Source of the DNA: Bacteroides sp. UBA1317
GTDB lineage: Bacteria; Bacteroidota; Bacteroidia; Bacteroidales; Bacteroidaceae
DNA: 5,454 nt
Assembly (NCBI GenBank): GCA_002307035.1
Contig: DBTL01000013.1
Span: forward strand, 34,429-39,882
Direction: 5' to 3'
The notes below the pieces were generated by a model that ran no database searches, was not told where the DNA came from, and saw nothing but the letters and a program-made list of their open reading frames with translations. The position numbers and the translations under genes are program-made. Shown piece after piece: positions 1 through 5,454 of the stretch (positions within the stretch are counted from its first letter, which is position 1; each line of letters begins with the position of its first letter).

Positions 1-819
1 TATTTCCGGAATCACCGTGATAAACTTACTTGCCGCATAAGCTACGATATCTTTAATCTGTTGTTGCGTGTAATATCCCCCATGTTCCTTGCCATCGAAT
101 AGTTGCGGGTAATTCTCGAAATAGTATCCTATAAGAGTTTCATCACGTTTAGAACCAATTTCAGTAAGTTTAGGGTACTTCTTTATTTCGATTCTCCATC
201 CTTGATCTTCCGTCAGATGCCAATGGAAAGTATTCATCTTATGGGCAGCCAGCATATCGATAAACTTGTAGATGTATTCTACCGGTGAATAGTGACGGCC
301 AACATCCAACATCAGTCCCCGATAAGAAAAACGAGGTGCATCTTCTATCTCTACCGCCGGAATCGACCAATCTTCCTGTGTGATGCACTTGTTACCATAC
401 ACAACTGGAGGCATCAGTTGATAAATGGTCTGTAAGGCATAAAAGAGACCGTTCGCTTTTGATGCTGCAATGTTTATACCTTTAGGAGATACGTTTAGTT
501 TGTATCCTTCGTTGGCAAATCCGGATTGCAGGGTGAACTCAATACTTGGTATCTTCGCGTCTTTTTTCTCAGCATACTTTAATGAGATTCCGCTCGTCAT
601 TTTTATACGAGCTATCAGACTATCTGTTATAGCTTTTACCTCCGGCAGAGCGGAGATGATGACAACCGTTTTGTCCGTCAACTTGAAACGGCCTTTTTGT
701 GGAGTGAGCTTGTTGGGTAATGGAACGAGATTATACTCATTCACTACTTCTTTTGCCTGACTGTATTCGGGGGTGATGAACAGGCAGAACAGAAGAAGGA
801 AATAGATTCCTTTTTTCAT
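1..819 (-). CDS. GH20 beta-N-acetylhexosaminidase, N-terminal part (runs off left edge)
   Basis: The product should hydrolyse terminal beta-linked GlcNAc or GalNAc from glycans such as host mucin or glycoprotein sugars, in the periplasm or at the cell surface. The visible 273 residues begin with a signal peptide (KK at 2-3, hydrophobic 5-16, probable cleavage after SQA at residue 22). A GH20b-type N-terminal domain follows at about 28-155 (it contains NLVPLPNKL). The catalytic barrel begins at about 162 with RGLMLDVGRHY (Arg167 is the expected GlcNAc-binding arginine), then HWHLTEDQGWR at 199-209 and GGYYTQQQIKDIVAYA at 247-262, ending in VIPEI. The catalytic Asp-Glu pair and any C-terminal binding domain lie outside the window, so activity cannot be judged in full. 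The ATG at 819 is chosen because it is the start that supplies the signal peptide. It lies 40 bp downstream of the Crp/Fnr-family gene on the same strand, with no TAnnTTTG match between, so co-transcription is likely. Family assignment is firm; the exact substrate is not. Confidence 0.95.
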   Translation of the reverse strand, partial: MKKGIYFLLLFCLFITPEYSQAKEVVNEYNLVPLPNKLTPQKGRFKLTDKTVVIISALPEVKAITDSLIARIKMTSGISLKYAEKKDAKIPSIEFTLQSGFANEGYKLNVSPKGINIAASKANGLFYALQTIYQLMPPVVYGNKCITQEDWSIPAVEIEDAPRFSYRGLMLDVGRHYSPVEYIYKFIDMLAAHKMNTFHWHLTEDQGWRIEIKKYPKLTEIGSKRDETLIGYYFENYPQLFDGKEHGGYYTQQQIKDIVAYAASKFITVIPEI

Positions 820-859
820 GGTACAAAATTGTGTTAAGTAATAATTGTGAATGTAAGAT

Positions 860-1561
860 TTATCCTATCTTGCTGATTTTCTTTATTTTTTCTTCATCTA
901 TAATCTTTATCTTTCTTCCGTCAATGGTTATCAATCGTTCGTTGGCAAATTGTGATAGCGTACGGATGGCATTGGAAGTTGTCATGTTTGATAGGTTGGC
1001 CAGATCTTCTCGGGAGAGATAAATACTCAGTGTGGATCCATCCTCTTCGAGTCCATAGCTGTCTTTTAAGAATAAAAGAGATTCGGCCAGTCTTCCTCGA
1101 ATATGTTTCTGGGTAAGGTTCACCGTTCTTTCATCAGCAATGCCTAAATCTCGGGATAATTGTTGGATGAAGAATAAACCTAAGTTATTATTTTGCTCAA
1201 TGAGTTCTGTGACTGCGCTCATTGGTATCAGGCAGATTGTAGAAGGTTCGAACGCAGCAGCGGCAGTGAGGTAGTCTTCTTTGGCAAAGTAAGCTCGATA
1301 TCCAAAATACTCAACGGGCTTTACCATTCTGATTATTTGGCTTCGTCCACCTACTCCGTCTTTGTATATTTTCACTTTTCCGTTCAAAAGACACATTAAA
1401 TTGGTCGGAGCTTCGCCTTCACAATAAATTGTTTCATTTTTTTTATAATTTTGTAGAGTGAAATTATTGGCCAAGAACTCTCTCTGCTCAGCATTTAAAG
1501 GAGCCCACATATCGGCTATATACTCTGAAACAACTATGTCTGACAAATTCATCTTTACCAT
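860..1561 (-). CDS. Crp/Fnr-family transcriptional regulator, probably not cAMP-responsive
   Basis: This is a 233-residue cytoplasmic DNA-binding regulator of normal family length. A cyclic-nucleotide-binding-like beta-roll spans about 22-120, a dimerisation helix about 122-150, and a winged helix-turn-helix about 152-223 (REDLANLSNMTTSNAIRTL at 184-202, wing ITIDGRKIKIID at 211-222). Aligned by eye to E. coli CRP, cAMP contacts Glu72 and Arg82 become Tyr88 and Leu98, so cAMP binding looks unlikely. There is no N-terminal cysteine cluster as in FNR. In the recognition helix, CRP Arg180 and Glu181 become Thr195 and Ser196, while Arg185 is kept as Arg200, so its operator probably differs from the CRP one. 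The start at 1561 is the first ATG; Met4 (1552) is possible and no Shine-Dalgarno decides between them. The GH20 gene follows after 40 bp and may be a target or simply share the transcript. The signal sensed is unknown. Confidence 0.93.
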   Translation of the reverse strand: MVKMNLSDIVVSEYIADMWAPLNAEQREFLANNFTLQNYKKNETIYCEGEAPTNLMCLLNGKVKIYKDGVGGRSQIIRMVKPVEYFGYRAYFAKEDYLTAAAAFEPSTICLIPMSAVTELIEQNNNLGLFFIQQLSRDLGIADERTVNLTQKHIRGRLAESLLFLKDSYGLEEDGSTLSIYLSREDLANLSNMTTSNAIRTLSQFANERLITIDGRKIKIIDEEKIKKISKIG

Positions 1562-1575
1562 GAGTGCAGCAAAAC

Positions 1576-1591
1576 TGTGTTATAAAGCACA
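1576..1591. promoter_or_regulatory. CRP-like palindrome, possible operator
   Basis: The sequence TGTGTTATAAAGCACA has the TGTG-N8-CACA arrangement and spacing of the E. coli CRP site. It abuts the predicted -7 box of the Crp/Fnr-family gene and covers its expected transcription start, a position that would suit autorepression. The right half-site with flanking bases (GCACAAA, 1587-1593) recurs inverted as TTTGTGC at 1657-1663. Against it, the regulator encoded next door has lost two of the three CRP residues that read this sequence. The assignment is inference from pattern only. Confidence 0.35.
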
Positions 1592-1597
1592 AATGTA
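1590..1597 (-). promoter_or_regulatory. Predicted -7 element for the Crp/Fnr-family gene
   Basis: Read on the minus strand this is TACATTTG, an exact match to the Bacteroides -7 consensus TAnnTTTG. It would give a transcript starting near 1583 with a leader of about 20 nt before the ATG at 1561. The -33 element is weak: the nearest TTTG (1625-1622) is 24 nt upstream rather than the usual 19-21. Confidence 0.55.
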
Positions 1598-1628
1598 AGA
1601 AGAAAAAATGGAAAGAATAAGCAAAAAG

Positions 1629-1672
1629 GGAAAAGATTATTCGAGAAAGTGCTCTTTTTGTGCAATCTTTCC
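1629..1672 (-). repeat. Imperfect inverted repeat with following T-run (possible leader hairpin or attenuator)
   Basis: On the plus strand GGAAAAGATT (1629-1638) is complementary to AATCTTTCC (1664-1672) with a single bulged A, leaving a 25-nt loop. A small inner stem, AAAG (1646-1649) with CTTT (1654-1657), fits inside that loop. Read on the minus strand, the second arm is followed closely by CTTTTTGC (1628-1621), so the structure resembles a weak terminator. It lies between the two predicted minus-strand promoters, so it would be in the leader only of a transcript from the distal one. Confidence 0.35.
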
Positions 1673-1689
1673 GTTTGAATGTTGTTTGG

Positions 1690-1697
1690 CAAATATA
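1690..1697 (-). promoter_or_regulatory. Second, distal -7-like element upstream of the Crp/Fnr-family gene
   Basis: Read on the minus strand this is TATATTTG, an exact TAnnTTTG match. A TTTG lies upstream at 1716-1713, but the 15-nt spacing is shorter than the usual 19-21. If used, it would start a transcript near 1683 with a leader of about 120 nt that contains the inverted repeat at 1629-1672. The sequence is AT-rich, so a chance match is quite possible. Confidence 0.3.
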
Positions 1698-1835
1698 ATC
1701 ATCCAGGCTTTACAAACAGGATTTATTTTTGAATGCAATTAATTTATTCTTAAAGAATTGTTCGTGATTACTCTTATTATTCATTAAAAAAGAATGTATT
1801 AACAGATCCAAAAAGCAGTTTTCAGCTAAATTTTC

Positions 1836-1843
1836 TATATTTG
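1836..1843 (+). promoter_or_regulatory. Predicted -7 element for the DUF5686 gene
   Basis: TATATTTG is an exact match to the Bacteroides TAnnTTTG element and lies 22 nt before the TTG start at 1866. Transcription would begin near 1850, giving a leader of roughly 15 nt. I see no good TTTG at the expected -33 distance. Its closeness to 1866 fits the TTG start, although it does not exclude a start further in. Confidence 0.5.
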
Positions 1844-1865
1844 TCATAACAAAAAGCTTTTTCGG

Positions 1866-4049
1866 TTGAAACAATATATATTTATATGGATTTGGCTCTT
1901 TTTTCTGTTCTTCTTTTCTCAAAGAAGCATGGCTGATAATGCTTCTTCTCCTTATAAGCCTAAAGTTGTATCTGTCGACTCTATTTTGGATAAATTGATG
2001 CTTTATGCTCCGTTCTATGAAAAAATGATCGGTGACTATAGGGCTGATGTATATGTGAAGGGGAAAGTAAATATTAAAAAGAAGAATGAACTTCTGCGTT
2101 TTGTTCCATTTATGTTTAAAATGGAAAAGAATGTACGCAAATATATAGTGGAGTCATCTTCTGATTTACATTTTACGGCTCCCGGTATTTATGATCAGAA
2201 GTTAAAAGCTTGTCTTGGTACAGTAAAAAACATGGATGATTTTGGCGAAGAGATTGCTGATTATTTTCATATTCATGTCTATTCAGCAACCTTATTCCAT
2301 AAGAAATTGTTATCTCCGCTTGCTCCAAATGGTCGCAAGTATTATTCTTATCGGATTGATTCTATCTTAGTTAATTCGGGGAAGATTAGTTACAGAATAG
2401 AGTTTGCCCCTAAAAGTCCAAGCTATCAGTTGGTTCACGGATATATGATCTTGAGCAATGATGTTTGGAGTGTGAGAGAGATTTATTTTGCAGGCAGATC
2501 CGAATATCGTTTTTTTGATAATCTCATAAAAATGGGAGATGTGGGGGCAGATAATGAGTTCCTTCCGGTCCGTTATGATGTGAACACGACGTTTCGTTTT
2601 TTATGGAATGTTGTTGAGAGCCACTATACGGCCCTATTAAATTACCGTTCAATTGAATATCAGCAAGTACAACATCGATATAAAAAAGAAAAGAAAATAT
2701 ATGACTTAACGGAATCATATACGCTGAAGTGTGATACTAATGCTCTTAGTGTTGATAGTTTGCCTTTTAAAAAAATGCGCCCGATTAAATTATCAAGAGA
2801 AGAAGAACAGCTATACAAAGAATCTGAGTTGCGTAACGATACATTGATGCATAAGATTCCGTTTGAGACTAAAAAATGGACAGTGTTCGGACAAGCGGGC
2901 GATTTACTTACGAGTAAATACTCCGTAAATATTCTTCGAATGGGAGAAATTAAATGTTCTCCGTTAATCAATCCGTTTCTTCTTAGTTATAGTGGAAATG
3001 ATGGTGTGTCTTATCGACAGGCATTCAAATATAATCGTCTTTTTTCAGGTGATCGATTGCTCAGCATTGTTCCCAAGGTTGGTTATAACTTTAAGCGAAA
3101 GGAACTGTATTGGTCTGCAAATTCCGATTTTGATTACTGGCCACGTAAAAAAGCGGCGATTCATCTTAGTTTTGGTAATGGTAACCGGATTTATAGCAGT
3201 GATGTGCTTGATGAACTGGAGAGTATTCCTGACAGCATTTTCGATTTTAACAAAATCCAACTAGCTTATTTCCGCGATCTATACTTGAACTTTAGTCACA
3301 GCCTTGAGATAACGAACGGATTGACTTTAAACTTAGGGTTCTCGGCACATAAAAGAACTGCTATTAAATCTTCAAATCTAGCTCCTATCGATTCTTTAAT
3401 TCCCGATGCCAAGGTTAAAAATGCGTACGTCAGTTTTGCGCCCAGAGTTCGGTTGGATTGGACGCCGGGTCAATATTATTATATGAATGGTGATCGGAAG
3501 GTAAATCTTCATTCGGACTATCCTACCTTTTCGATCGATTGGGAGCGTGGAATCAAAGGTGTCTTTAATAGTTCCGGACAATATGAAAGGCTTGAGCTGG
3601 ATATTCAGCATCAGCACTCTATTGGTTTGATGCGAAGTATTTACTGGCGTTTTGGCTGTGGTGCATTTACCGATCAAAAACAAATGTACTTTGTCGACTT
3701 TGTCAATTTCAGTAAAAGTAATCTTCCGATAGGTTGGAATGATGACATTGGCGGTGTCTTTCAATTGCTTGATAGACGTTGGTATAACTCTTCACGAAAA
3801 TACGTTAGAGGGCACTTTACTTACGAAGCTCCTTTTTTGCTATTGCCCCATATCGTAAAATATACCCGTAACGTGCTCAATGAACGCTTATATGCCAGTG
3901 CTCTGATGGTACCACATTTAAAGCCATATTTGGAATTTGGTTATGGCATCGGTACGCACATTTTTGATTTAGGTATCTTTGTTAGCAATGTGAACGGAGA
4001 GTTTTCTCAGGTTGGTTGCAAATTCACTTTCGAATTATTTAATCGCTAG
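1866..4049 (+). CDS. DUF5686-family putative outer-membrane beta-barrel protein
   Basis: A 727-residue exported protein of unknown function. The TTG at 1866 is the preferred start: it gives a signal peptide (K2, hydrophobic aromatic stretch 4-18, probable cleavage after SMA at 23). The first in-frame ATG (1929) would remove that peptide, and a stop at 1827 with no ATG after it rules out a longer ATG-started form. The soluble N-terminal part (about 35-270) has family-type features, YRADVYVKGKV at 58-68 and YRIEFAPKS at 176-184, then a strand-rich region with FLPVRYDVNTTFRF at 232-245. From about 340 to the end, alternating polar and aromatic strands fit a beta-barrel (for example SIVPKVGYNFKRKELYWSAN at 400-419), closing with KFTFELF. 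From memory, many relatives are about 100 residues longer and carry a CarboxypepD_reg-like domain after the signal peptide; none is visible here. No lipobox is seen. The SIMPL gene follows after 49 bp and may share the transcript. Confidence 0.85.
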   Translation: MKQYIFIWIWLFFLFFFSQRSMADNASSPYKPKVVSVDSILDKLMLYAPFYEKMIGDYRADVYVKGKVNIKKKNELLRFVPFMFKMEKNVRKYIVESSSDLHFTAPGIYDQKLKACLGTVKNMDDFGEEIADYFHIHVYSATLFHKKLLSPLAPNGRKYYSYRIDSILVNSGKISYRIEFAPKSPSYQLVHGYMILSNDVWSVREIYFAGRSEYRFFDNLIKMGDVGADNEFLPVRYDVNTTFRFLWNVVESHYTALLNYRSIEYQQVQHRYKKEKKIYDLTESYTLKCDTNALSVDSLPFKKMRPIKLSREEEQLYKESELRNDTLMHKIPFETKKWTVFGQAGDLLTSKYSVNILRMGEIKCSPLINPFLLSYSGNDGVSYRQAFKYNRLFSGDRLLSIVPKVGYNFKRKELYWSANSDFDYWPRKKAAIHLSFGNGNRIYSSDVLDELESIPDSIFDFNKIQLAYFRDLYLNFSHSLEITNGLTLNLGFSAHKRTAIKSSNLAPIDSLIPDAKVKNAYVSFAPRVRLDWTPGQYYYMNGDRKVNLHSDYPTFSIDWERGIKGVFNSSGQYERLELDIQHQHSIGLMRSIYWRFGCGAFTDQKQMYFVDFVNFSKSNLPIGWNDDIGGVFQLLDRRWYNSSRKYVRGHFTYEAPFLLLPHIVKYTRNVLNERLYASALMVPHLKPYLEFGYGIGTHIFDLGIFVSNVNGEFSQVGCKFTFELFNR

Positions 4050-4098
4050 ACTTTTTACTAAAAATAAGGACGTTTTATTGTTTTAAATACTGATTAAT

Positions 4099-4800
4099 AT
4101 GAAAAACTGGAGAATTGAAGCATTACTTATTGCTATTGGTTTATTTTTAGTTGGATATCAGATCAAGACTGGTATAACAGCGTTTAGAGACAAAGATCGG
4201 GTTGTCAGTGTGAAAGGGCTTGCCGAAATTGAAGTACAGGCTGATAAAGTGATATGGCCATTGATGTATAAAGAATTAGGAAATGATTTACTTGTTCTTT
4301 ACAATACCATGAATGCCAAAAATAAATTGATTGTTTCTTTTCTGAAAAAGAATGGCATTGCAGAAGCAGAAATAACCATCGCACCTTCTGAAATACTTGA
4401 TATGCAAGCCGAAAGATATAACTCCACTCCTTCTACTTATCGTTATAATGCTACTTCTGTGATAACCGTTACGTCAAAGAATGTAGTCAAAGTACGCAAA
4501 CTTATGTCTGAGCAGTCTGAATTACTGAAACAAGGCATTGCCATTGCCAGTGGAGATTATCGCTATGGTGTGGTGTATGAATTTACAGGACTTAATAAAG
4601 TGAAGCCTCAGATGATAGAAGAAGCGACCAAAAATGCGCGAGCTGCGGCAGATAAATTTGCGCACGACTCTGAAAGTGAGTTAGGTAAGATAAGAGATGC
4701 CTCCCAAGGGCAATTTACAATCTCTGATAGGGATGCAAATACCCCTTTTATAAAGAATATCCGGGTAGTAACGACAATAAACTACTATTTGAAGAACTAA
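4099..4800 (+). CDS. SIMPL-domain (YggE/BP26-like, DUF541) membrane-anchored protein
   Basis: A 233-residue protein with one N-terminal hydrophobic segment (about 8-21) and no clear signal-peptidase site, so it is probably an inner-membrane-anchored protein facing the periplasm. The SIMPL domain covers about 33-231. It opens with RVVSVKGLAEIEVQADKVIW (34-53), typical of the family, and includes GVVYEFTGLNKVKPQMIEEA at 157-176 and ATKNARAAADKFA at 176-188. Relatives include E. coli YggE, linked to lower oxidative stress, and Brucella BP26, an oligomeric periplasmic antigen; the biochemical role of the family is unsettled. The ATG at 4099 gives a normal length for the family. It lies 49 bp after the DUF5686 gene with no TAnnTTTG match between, so co-transcription is plausible, and a hairpin begins 9 nt after its stop. 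Confidence 0.92.
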   Translation: MKNWRIEALLIAIGLFLVGYQIKTGITAFRDKDRVVSVKGLAEIEVQADKVIWPLMYKELGNDLLVLYNTMNAKNKLIVSFLKKNGIAEAEITIAPSEILDMQAERYNSTPSTYRYNATSVITVTSKNVVKVRKLMSEQSELLKQGIAIASGDYRYGVVYEFTGLNKVKPQMIEEATKNARAAADKFAHDSESELGKIRDASQGQFTISDRDANTPFIKNIRVVTTINYYLKN

Positions 4801-4808
4801 TTTGTCGA

Positions 4809-4831
4809 AATTCCTTGTCTTTCAAGGAATT
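4809..4831 (+). terminator. Hairpin after the SIMPL gene, possible terminator
   Basis: AATTCCTTG (4809-4817) and CAAGGAATT (4823-4831) form a perfect 9-bp stem with a 5-nt TCTTT loop, starting 9 nt after the SIMPL stop codon. The position suits a terminator, but AAATACTATC follows rather than a T-run, so it is not a textbook intrinsic terminator. Its left arm also contains the probable -33 element of the rpsA promoter. Confidence 0.5.
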
Positions 4832-4845
4832 AAATACTATCTTTG
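4815..4845 (+). promoter_or_regulatory. Predicted rpsA promoter (-33 TTG, -7 TATCTTTG)
   Basis: TATCTTTG at 4838-4845 matches TAnnTTTG exactly, and TTG at 4815-4817 lies 20 nt upstream, the usual Bacteroides spacing. This is the best-formed promoter in the window, as expected for a ribosomal protein gene. Transcription should start near 4852, giving a leader of about 60 nt before the rpsA ATG. Confidence 0.7.
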
Positions 4846-4873
4846 CGCCCGATTTAGAGTTTATTTAAATATA

Positions 4874-4900
4874 ATGTCTTACTCAATTAAAGTTTTTTAA
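4874..4900 (+). other. Tiny upstream ORF in the rpsA leader (MSYSIKVF)
   Basis: An ATG at 4874 opens eight codons, MSYSIKVF, closed by TAA at 4898-4900, 13 nt before the rpsA ATG and in another frame. It lies wholly within the predicted rpsA leader. Nothing shows it is translated: there is no Shine-Dalgarno, but rpsA itself has none either. It could be a regulatory leader ORF or a chance ATG in AT-rich sequence. Confidence 0.2.
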
Positions 4901-4913
4901 CGATTATTTATTA

Positions 4914-5454
4914 ATGGAAAATTTAAAAAACATTGCTCCGATTGAAGATTTCAATTGGGATGCGTATGAAAACGGTGAGCTCTTTGTTGGTGCTAGCCAC
5001 GAAGAATTAGAGAACGCTTACGATGCTACGCTCAACAAAGTGAATGACCGAGAGGTTGTTGACGGTACTGTAATTGCGATGAACAAACGTGAAGTTGTTG
5101 TTAACATCGGTTACAAATCAGACGGTATCATTCCTTTGAATGAGTTCCGTTACAATTTGGACTTGAAGGTTGGTGATACTGTAGAAGTATACATCGAAAA
5201 CCAAGAAGACAAAAAAGGACAATTAGTATTGTCTCACAGAAAAGCACGCGCTACTCGTTCTTGGGATCGTGTTAATGCTGCTCTGGAAAATGAAGAAATT
5301 ATCAAGGGATTCATCAAATGCCGCACGAAGGGTGGTATGATTGTTGATGTATTCGGCATTGAAGCGTTCTTGCCGGGTTCTCAAATTGATGTGAAACCTA
5401 TCCGCGACTACGATGTATTCGTTGGAAAGACGATGGAATTCAAAGTGGTTAAAA
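4914..5454 (+). CDS. rpsA: 30S ribosomal protein S1, N-terminal part (runs off right edge)
   Basis: S1 binds mRNA on the small ribosomal subunit and helps start translation, which matters in Bacteroidota because most of their genes lack Shine-Dalgarno sequences. The visible 180 residues contain an N-terminal ribosome-docking segment (1-45) and a first S1 domain at about 47-109 (REVVDGTVIAMNKREVVVNI, SDGIIPLNEF, then LVLSHRKA at 104-111). A second S1 domain starts at about 128 (EEIIKGFIKCRTKGGMIVDV, then EAFLPGSQID). Full-length relatives have about six such domains and roughly 590-600 residues, so about two thirds lies outside the window. The ATG at 4914 is followed directly by a conserved-looking N-terminus. 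It has no Shine-Dalgarno and is preceded by AT-rich sequence. The gene has its own promoter (4815-4845), so it is probably transcribed separately from the SIMPL gene. Confidence 0.97.
   Translation, partial: MENLKNIAPIEDFNWDAYENGELFVGASHEELENAYDATLNKVNDREVVDGTVIAMNKREVVVNIGYKSDGIIPLNEFRYNLDLKVGDTVEVYIENQEDKKGQLVLSHRKARATRSWDRVNAALENEEIIKGFIKCRTKGGMIVDVFGIEAFLPGSQIDVKPIRDYDVFVGKTMEFKVVK

Larger units (their letters stand above)
1562..1865. other. Divergent intergenic region between the Crp/Fnr-family gene and the DUF5686 gene
   Basis: This 304-bp AT-rich stretch contains no convincing gene. The side near the regulator holds two minus-strand TAnnTTTG matches (1590-1597 and 1690-1697), a CRP-like palindrome (1576-1591) and an imperfect hairpin (1629-1672). 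The side near the DUF5686 gene holds one plus-strand TAnnTTTG match (1836-1843). A small perfect palindrome, ATTCTT-A-AAGAAT, sits at 1746-1758 with no role I can assign. The stretch from about 1760 to 1830 shows nothing recognisable. Confidence 0.8.

Noticed and set aside
774..819. Possible lipoprotein signal in the GH20 protein (Cys12)
   Set aside because: The residue before Cys12 is Phe, which does not fit a lipobox, and the cysteine lies in the middle of the hydrophobic stretch. A standard signal peptide cleaved near residue 22 fits better.
827..849. Direct repeat of AATTGTG (827-833 and 843-849) in the gap before the GH20 gene
   Set aside because: Seven AT-rich bases repeated once is close to what chance gives, and the arrangement does not form a palindromic operator or a TAnnTTTG promoter.
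103..1399. Plus-strand open frames at 103-288, 470-760, 831-1022 and 1193-1399
   Set aside because: They lie opposite the well-supported GH20 and Crp/Fnr genes and show no domain, signal peptide or motif of their own.
1710..1922. Minus-strand open frame of 70 codons, or 45 codons from the ATG at 1847
   Set aside because: It overlaps the signal-peptide codons and the predicted promoter of the DUF5686 gene. It encodes a low-complexity Asn/Lys/Phe-rich product typical of translated AT-rich DNA, and it resembles no family I know.
2524..3764. Minus-strand open frames at 2524-2718, 2660-2971, 3045-3260 and 3396-3764, and the plus-strand frame at 2992-3264
   Set aside because: All lie inside the long DUF5686 coding region in other frames and look like its shadows.
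4050..4098. A separate promoter for the SIMPL gene
   Set aside because: No TAnnTTTG match or hairpin is visible in these 49 bp, so read-through from the DUF5686 gene is the simpler view.
4887..4900. Weak TTAAA/TTTAA inverted repeat in the rpsA leader
   Set aside because: Five A-T pairs around a 4-nt loop would hardly be stable and are expected often in sequence of this composition.

Overview
The window looks like ordinary chromosome of a Bacteroides-type bacterium (phylum Bacteroidota). Four things point there: the protein families (a secreted GH20 hexosaminidase, a DUF5686 outer-membrane protein, a Crp/Fnr regulator of the kind common in Bacteroidales, and a Bacteroidota-type ribosomal protein S1), the AT-rich intergenic DNA, the lack of Shine-Dalgarno sequences before the starts, and several exact matches to the Bacteroides -7 promoter element TAnnTTTG. 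The assignment is by recognition only; no database was searched.

Layout. On the minus strand, reading leftward from about 1561, a Crp/Fnr-family regulator (1561-860) is followed after 40 bp by the first 273 codons of a GH20 beta-N-acetylhexosaminidase (819 to the left edge, incomplete). The short gap, shared direction and absence of a promoter match between them suggest one transcript. A 304-bp divergent intergenic region (1562-1865) carries two minus-strand -7 matches, a CRP-like palindrome over the predicted start of the regulator transcript, an imperfect hairpin, and one plus-strand -7 match close to the next gene.

On the plus strand, a DUF5686-family putative outer-membrane beta-barrel protein (1866-4049, TTG start) is followed after 49 bp by a membrane-anchored SIMPL-domain protein (4099-4800). 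A hairpin just after the SIMPL stop overlaps the promoter of rpsA, whose first 180 codons (4914 to the right edge) end the window.

The left pair suggests glycan scavenging with a local regulator. The middle pair looks like an envelope module of unknown function. rpsA is core translation machinery with its own promoter. I see no mobile element, CRISPR array, tRNA/rRNA, phage gene or obvious foreign segment. I do not see a strong case for a new multi-gene system. The points most worth a second look are regulatory: the palindrome and leader hairpin upstream of the regulator, the overlapping terminator-like hairpin and promoter before rpsA, and a tiny upstream ORF in the rpsA leader.
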